A stretch of 64,000 bases of DNA, taken from assembly GCA_949752735.1 (NCBI GenBank), contig OX457047.1:33612363-33676362 (forward strand). Reading direction: 5' to 3'. This DNA is from Lumbricus terrestris (taxonomy: Eukaryota; Annelida; Clitellata; Crassiclitellata; Lumbricidae). The position numbers and the translations under genes were made by a program. Every line of letters starts with the position of its first letter. The stretch's first letter is position 1. The notes beneath the pieces are model-generated. The model worked only from the letters and a program-made list of their open reading frames with translations, was not told the origin of the DNA and did no database searches. Positions 60,367-64,000 of the stretch are shown piece by piece.

Positions 60367-60551
60367 AACGCGATGCTGCCTCACGAGCAACCGAATAGGC
60401 CTAATGACAATATGATGTGATCAGTAGCATTGAGAAATAAAACTATTCTTGTATAAGCAATGGAGCCGGTCAGTAAGCCGCAGACCGTGTAACGTGGCTT
60501 TTCCGTGAACTTGTCTTTATTTGGGGAAGTCTTGTAGTAAGAGATATTGTG

Positions 60552-60890
60552 GGGATTTACATTACATTACACGCAGTAAACATGCAGTTTAGGCTAACCA
60601 ACATAGAGAAATTGTGGGACTTGCAGTAGACATGTAATGTAACCAATGTAGAGAAATTGTGGGTCTTGCATTACCTTACATGCAGAAGAATGTAATGTAA
60701 CCAACATAGAGAAATTGTAATATTTGCATTACATTACACCCAGTACGGCGAGTACGCATGTATGCTAATGTAAACAACGTGGATAAATTGTTGGGATTTG
60801 TTTTACATAATGTAACCAATGCAGAGAAATTTGGGACTTGCATTACATTACACCCAGTAGACATCATGTAATGTAACCAACGTAGACAGC
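60552..60890. repeat. Diverged tandem repeat of about 60-75 bp
   Basis: Five or six copies of TGTAATGTAACCAACRTAGA followed by GAAATTGTGGGACTTGCATT and ACATTACACCCAGTAGACA. TTACATTACA and TGTAATGTAA within each unit are complementary, so neighbouring units can pair. Confidence 0.85.
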
Positions 60891-61483
60891 ATGGAATGTG
60901 CTGTCTCGGTTTCAGTGGTAGCTGTTGTGGTCATGAACCGAACTATATCCGCTTATAATCTCCAAATGTTTTATTTATCCACATTGCTGTGATAATAGCA
61001 TGCATACAATAATATTGTATTGATTACGGTCCTATACTTCTAACGTTTGCAATTTCACACATGGCCACACCACATTAAAACGAGAGATCATCGCACCACC
61101 GAATGAACATTTAATTGTGCAGCATAATAATCGTATATTATTACAATTTATGGATTAATTGATTGAATAATCAACGTACAGGTTAAGAAAATTCGGCTTA
61201 TGTTCAGATAAAGACAGCTGCTACTAATAACAGATATGGATCAATGAATTTTATTTATAAAATTTTCACAAATAAAGAGTCCCAACTTTTACCATTGAAT
61301 CTGGAGTCAAATTCAAAGCATATAGGCAATTTCGAAATTTAAAATCTGTATCTGTGCATAGTCTTTATGTCAGAGTGTTTACCATTACCATAACCCTCTC
61401 CAATTCTGTGTATTATTCTGTGTATTTTGTCACCACCCATTGTAATTCCCCAAATGGAAATTCCCAAATGGAAAACCAAAATC
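60891..61483. other. Non-coding stretch, nothing recognised
   Basis: AT-rich sequence with no repeat or exon apart from a short CCCAAATGGAAA duplication just before the palindrome. Confidence 0.5.
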
Positions 61484-61530
61484 AGTTTCAAAATTGGAAT
61501 ATGCTAGTAGCATATTCCAATTTTGAAACT
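61484..61530. repeat. 47-bp perfect palindrome with a 1-nt centre
   Basis: The left arm AGTTTCAAAATTGGAATATG-CTA (61484-61506) and its exact complement (61508-61530) are separated by a single G. No loop is present. Confidence 0.97.
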
Positions 61531-61743
61531 AATGCTACCCTTAATACCGGCTTATATCATCACACTGTTACAAGCATCACACTGCCTTCAGCGTCACAAT
61601 TTACTTAAATTACATTATCACACTGTCTTATGCATCACACTTTCCCCATACTTTACATTAGTTTATTAGTTTATCCAGCAATGCTGCTTAAGCATAACAC
61701 CATCTATCACTTACAATATATAGCAGTAAACCAAGCTGAAGTG

Positions 61744-63010
61744 ACAATACAGCAATTAACAATTTATAAACAATGACACTTCAGCAGCTTGAGCAGTAAG
61801 TTCATGAAGTGACACTGTGTGTTAACAAAGGTTGTAGGACATTAGCCCCATGGACATTATCCCCCCCGGACATTGTCCCCCCCGGACATTAGCCCCCCGG
61901 ACATATTCCCCCCCCCCCCGATTTTGCGTAGGACATTAGCCCCCCCGGACAAAGTCCCCCCCCCCCTATGTGCAAATCGTAGAATAATGCCGTAACCGAT
62001 AAGACTTGTCACTGGCATTCACATACAAAAGAAAGTACTTAGTGTCATTTAGGTCCTAATTGTATCAATAGGCCTAGGCCTAGACTTATATTTGAAATGA
62101 ACGAATGGGAATCGTATGTAGGGCCTAGGGCCTATACAGTCTATTTGTTTAGTGTCTCACAACAAAGATTTGTTAAAGTCAGTTAGGCTATGTCTCAGCT
62201 TCCTAGACTTATTAGTGTCATTTCAATTCAAAATTAGATTCAATACATTAGAGAAATGAACGAATGGGAATCGTATGCAGTAAGTAGGCCTACTTGTTAG
62301 TGTCAGTTATGGCTACAACGAAGGTTTATTAACGACATTTAAGTATGAGCTTCGTAGACTTCTTAGCGTCGTTTCAGACCTTTAATATGCCTTATAATAT
62401 ACATATTAAACCTTCAATTAACTTAGCATATTCCTACAGGATGTTAAACTAATGTGTAATATATAGATATTCATATTTAACATAGACCCATTAATTACAT
62501 TTTGTGCATCACTTTTAGGTAATGCCATCATATACTGGGGGGATAATGTCCTACCCCGGGGGGGATAATGTCCGGGGGGGCTAATGTCCGGGGGGGATAA
62601 TGTCCGGGGGGGATAATGTCCAGGGGGGCTAATGTCCGTTCCCCGTTAACAAAGATCATTAGCGACGCCCTCCTCCCTTATCAAGGCTTTGGACTTGCAC
62701 TACCAAAGTACCAGCAAAATACAGCAATTAACAATGTATAAACAATGACACGTCAGCCTGAGCGGTTAAGTTCATGAATTGACACTGCCTGTTAACAAAG
62801 ATCATTAGTAGCATCGCCCTCCTCCTTTATCAAGGCTTTGGGCTTGCACTTCCAAACTACCAGCAATGACGGAGTTATGGGGTGACAATAAAATTATACC
62901 CACTGTTGATTTTGACCATGACTCACTACGGGTGTTTAATAGCAAAGATAATTAGCGTCGACCCCCCTCCATTCGTTAGGCTTGGGACTGGCACTGTGTT
63001 ATAGCGCACA
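61744..63010. repeat. 146-bp tandem repeat (about four copies) interrupted by an inserted element
   Basis: AATACAGCAATTAACAATNT, AAACAATGACACNTCAGC, GTTCATGAANTGACACTG, GTTAACAAAG, ATCATTAGCGACGCCCTCCT and AAGGCTTTGGACTTGCAC recur in order. GTTAACAAAG lies at 62645 and 62791 (146 bp), and AAAGAT recurs at 62944 (147 bp). The first copy is broken after GTTAACAAAG at 61830 by the 814-bp element. Later copies are more diverged. Confidence 0.85.
61831..62644. mobile_element. 814-bp element with inverted terminal arrays of GGACATTATCCCCC units
   Basis: The left end (61837-61967) is a direct array of about seven units of the form GGACATTATCCCCCCC. The right end (62537-62639) is about six units of the complement (GGGGGGATAATGTCC). 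A perfect 10-bp direct repeat, GTTAACAAAG, flanks the whole (61821-61830 and 62645-62654), and the site is otherwise one continuous 146-bp repeat, so this is an insertion. The AT-rich interior holds a diverged tandem duplication with a 159-bp offset (GAAATGAACGAATGGGAATC at 62094 and 62253). No protein is encoded. A target duplication of 9-10 bp is usual for Mutator-like elements, but I cannot assign the superfamily. Confidence 0.85.
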
Positions 63011-63325
63011 CACAGTGGCGGAGTGAGTTCAATGCAGGTGTTGCTGACTGTTCTTATTTGACAAGTGACAACGAGTTAGTTGATACTCTTTGCGGCTACA
63101 CCCCTGGGTGGGGTGGGGGATAAGGGGGCTAAAGGGGGGCTTGAACCTCTTTGCTCATTGCTAAGAGTAAACACAAGGCTCATGCTAATGACATCAGAAA
63201 TCTGATATCTAACTGACATCAGTCATTTGACAATAATAAGCCAGGTGAGGAGGGGGGTAAATGGGCTTCTAGTTTGGCTTGGTCATCTGTCAAACCCAGT
63301 GCTTCTTTCGGGAGCACTGCATTGC

Positions 63326-63470
63326 TCCGAAAATCAAAGCTCCGAAAATCAAAGCTCCGAAAGTTAACTGTTGAGAAATCAAAGCTACGAAAAGTCAAAG
63401 CTACGAAAAGTCAAAGCTCCGAAAAGTCAAAGCTCCGAAAATCAAACCTCCGAAAATCAAACCTCCGCTG
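63326..63470. repeat. 15-bp tandem repeat
   Basis: GCTCCGAAAATCAAA and GCTACGAAAAGTCAAA units, about nine copies. Confidence 0.9.
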
Positions 63471-63499
63471 AGAGTTTTTAATGGTCGGACTTGAAAGAG

Positions 63500-64000
63500 C
63501 ATGAATTTGAATCGCTTTTGTTTGACCAAGAATCAAAGAGGGCTAGCTTTGGTGTGCTTGTGAAACTTGAACGAAGTTGAATTGCTTAGTGATTCGATAA
63601 TTTCGTAATTGGTCGGACTTTGTTTGAAGTATACGCTTTTGTTTGACCAAGAATCAAAGGTGGCTAGCTTTGTTTGACCAAGAATCAAAGAGGGCTAGCT
63701 TTGGTGTGCTTGTGAAACTTGAACGAAGTTGAATTGCTTAGTGATTCGATAATTTCGTAATTGGTCGGACTTTGTTTGAAGTATACGCTTTTGTTTGACC
63801 AAGAATCAAAGGTGGCTAGCTTTGTTTGACCAAGAATCAAAGAGGGCTAGCTTTGGTGTGCTTGTGAAACTTGAACGAAGTTGAATTGCTTAGTGATTCG
63901 ATAATTTCGTAATTGGTCGGACTTTGTTTGAAGTATACGCTTTTGTTTGACCAAGAATCAAAGGTGGCTAGCTTTGTTTGACCAAGAATCAAAGAGGGCT
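63500..64000. repeat. 152-bp satellite, continuing past the window
   Basis: AATCAAAGAG starts at 63531, 63683, 63835 and 63987, an exact 152-bp period, and the copies are almost identical. Within each unit GACCAAGAATCAAAG occurs twice (followed by AGGGCTAGC or GTGGCTAGC). The high identity suggests recent amplification. The array is cut by the window end. Confidence 0.95.

Overview
The window looks like a large, repeat-rich genome of an invertebrate animal, most likely a marine deuterostome such as an echinoderm. The evidence is one multi-exon gene with long introns, no dense gene packing, many micro- and minisatellites, and frequent TAGGCCT-type motifs. The species cannot be fixed from the sequence alone.

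Only one real protein-coding gene is recognisable: the ZNF608/ZNF609 (Drosophila scribbler/brakeless) homologue on the minus strand, running from about 47.3 kb down to about 7.5 kb. Four coding exons were joined by reading splice sites and conserved protein motifs: exon A 45655-44879, exon B 27215-27032, exon C 15314-15227 and exon D 11106-8133. All junctions have GT/AG ends and matching phases, and the model gives about 1340 residues. The introns are about 17.7, 11.7 and 4.1 kb. A 5' noncoding exon with an ETS motif is proposed near 47.3 kb, and a poly(A) signal with a GU-rich tract lies near 7.53 kb. A GC-rich region at 28.4-29.3 kb could be an internal promoter for a form starting at the ATG that opens exon B.

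Everything else is intronic or intergenic and dominated by repeats. Region 1-8 kb holds a 31-bp minisatellite split by a dead LINE reverse transcriptase, a terminal-inverted-repeat (TIR) element with a tandem-repeat core, and three hAT-type non-autonomous elements, each with an 8-bp target duplication. The introns hold a second tandem-core TIR element, a further copy of one hAT family, a decayed 1.9-kb DNA transposon, a mariner-type MITE, two LINE tail remnants, a foldback repeat and a tRNA-derived SINE sitting inside an 18-bp minisatellite. Region 47-64 kb has no recognised gene. It carries long tetranucleotide tracts, 17-, 24-, about 70-, 146- and 152-bp tandem arrays, a 47-bp perfect palindrome, a miRNA-like hairpin, and an unusual 814-bp element. 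That element ends in inverted arrays of GGACATTATCCCCC units and is flanked by a perfect 10-bp direct repeat.

The least ordinary items are the 814-bp element, the two tandem-core TIR elements that share their inner but not outer ends, and the about 60-bp motif found in the 146-bp array and again in intron 1. All identifications come from reading the sequence and from remembered family features; no database search was possible.
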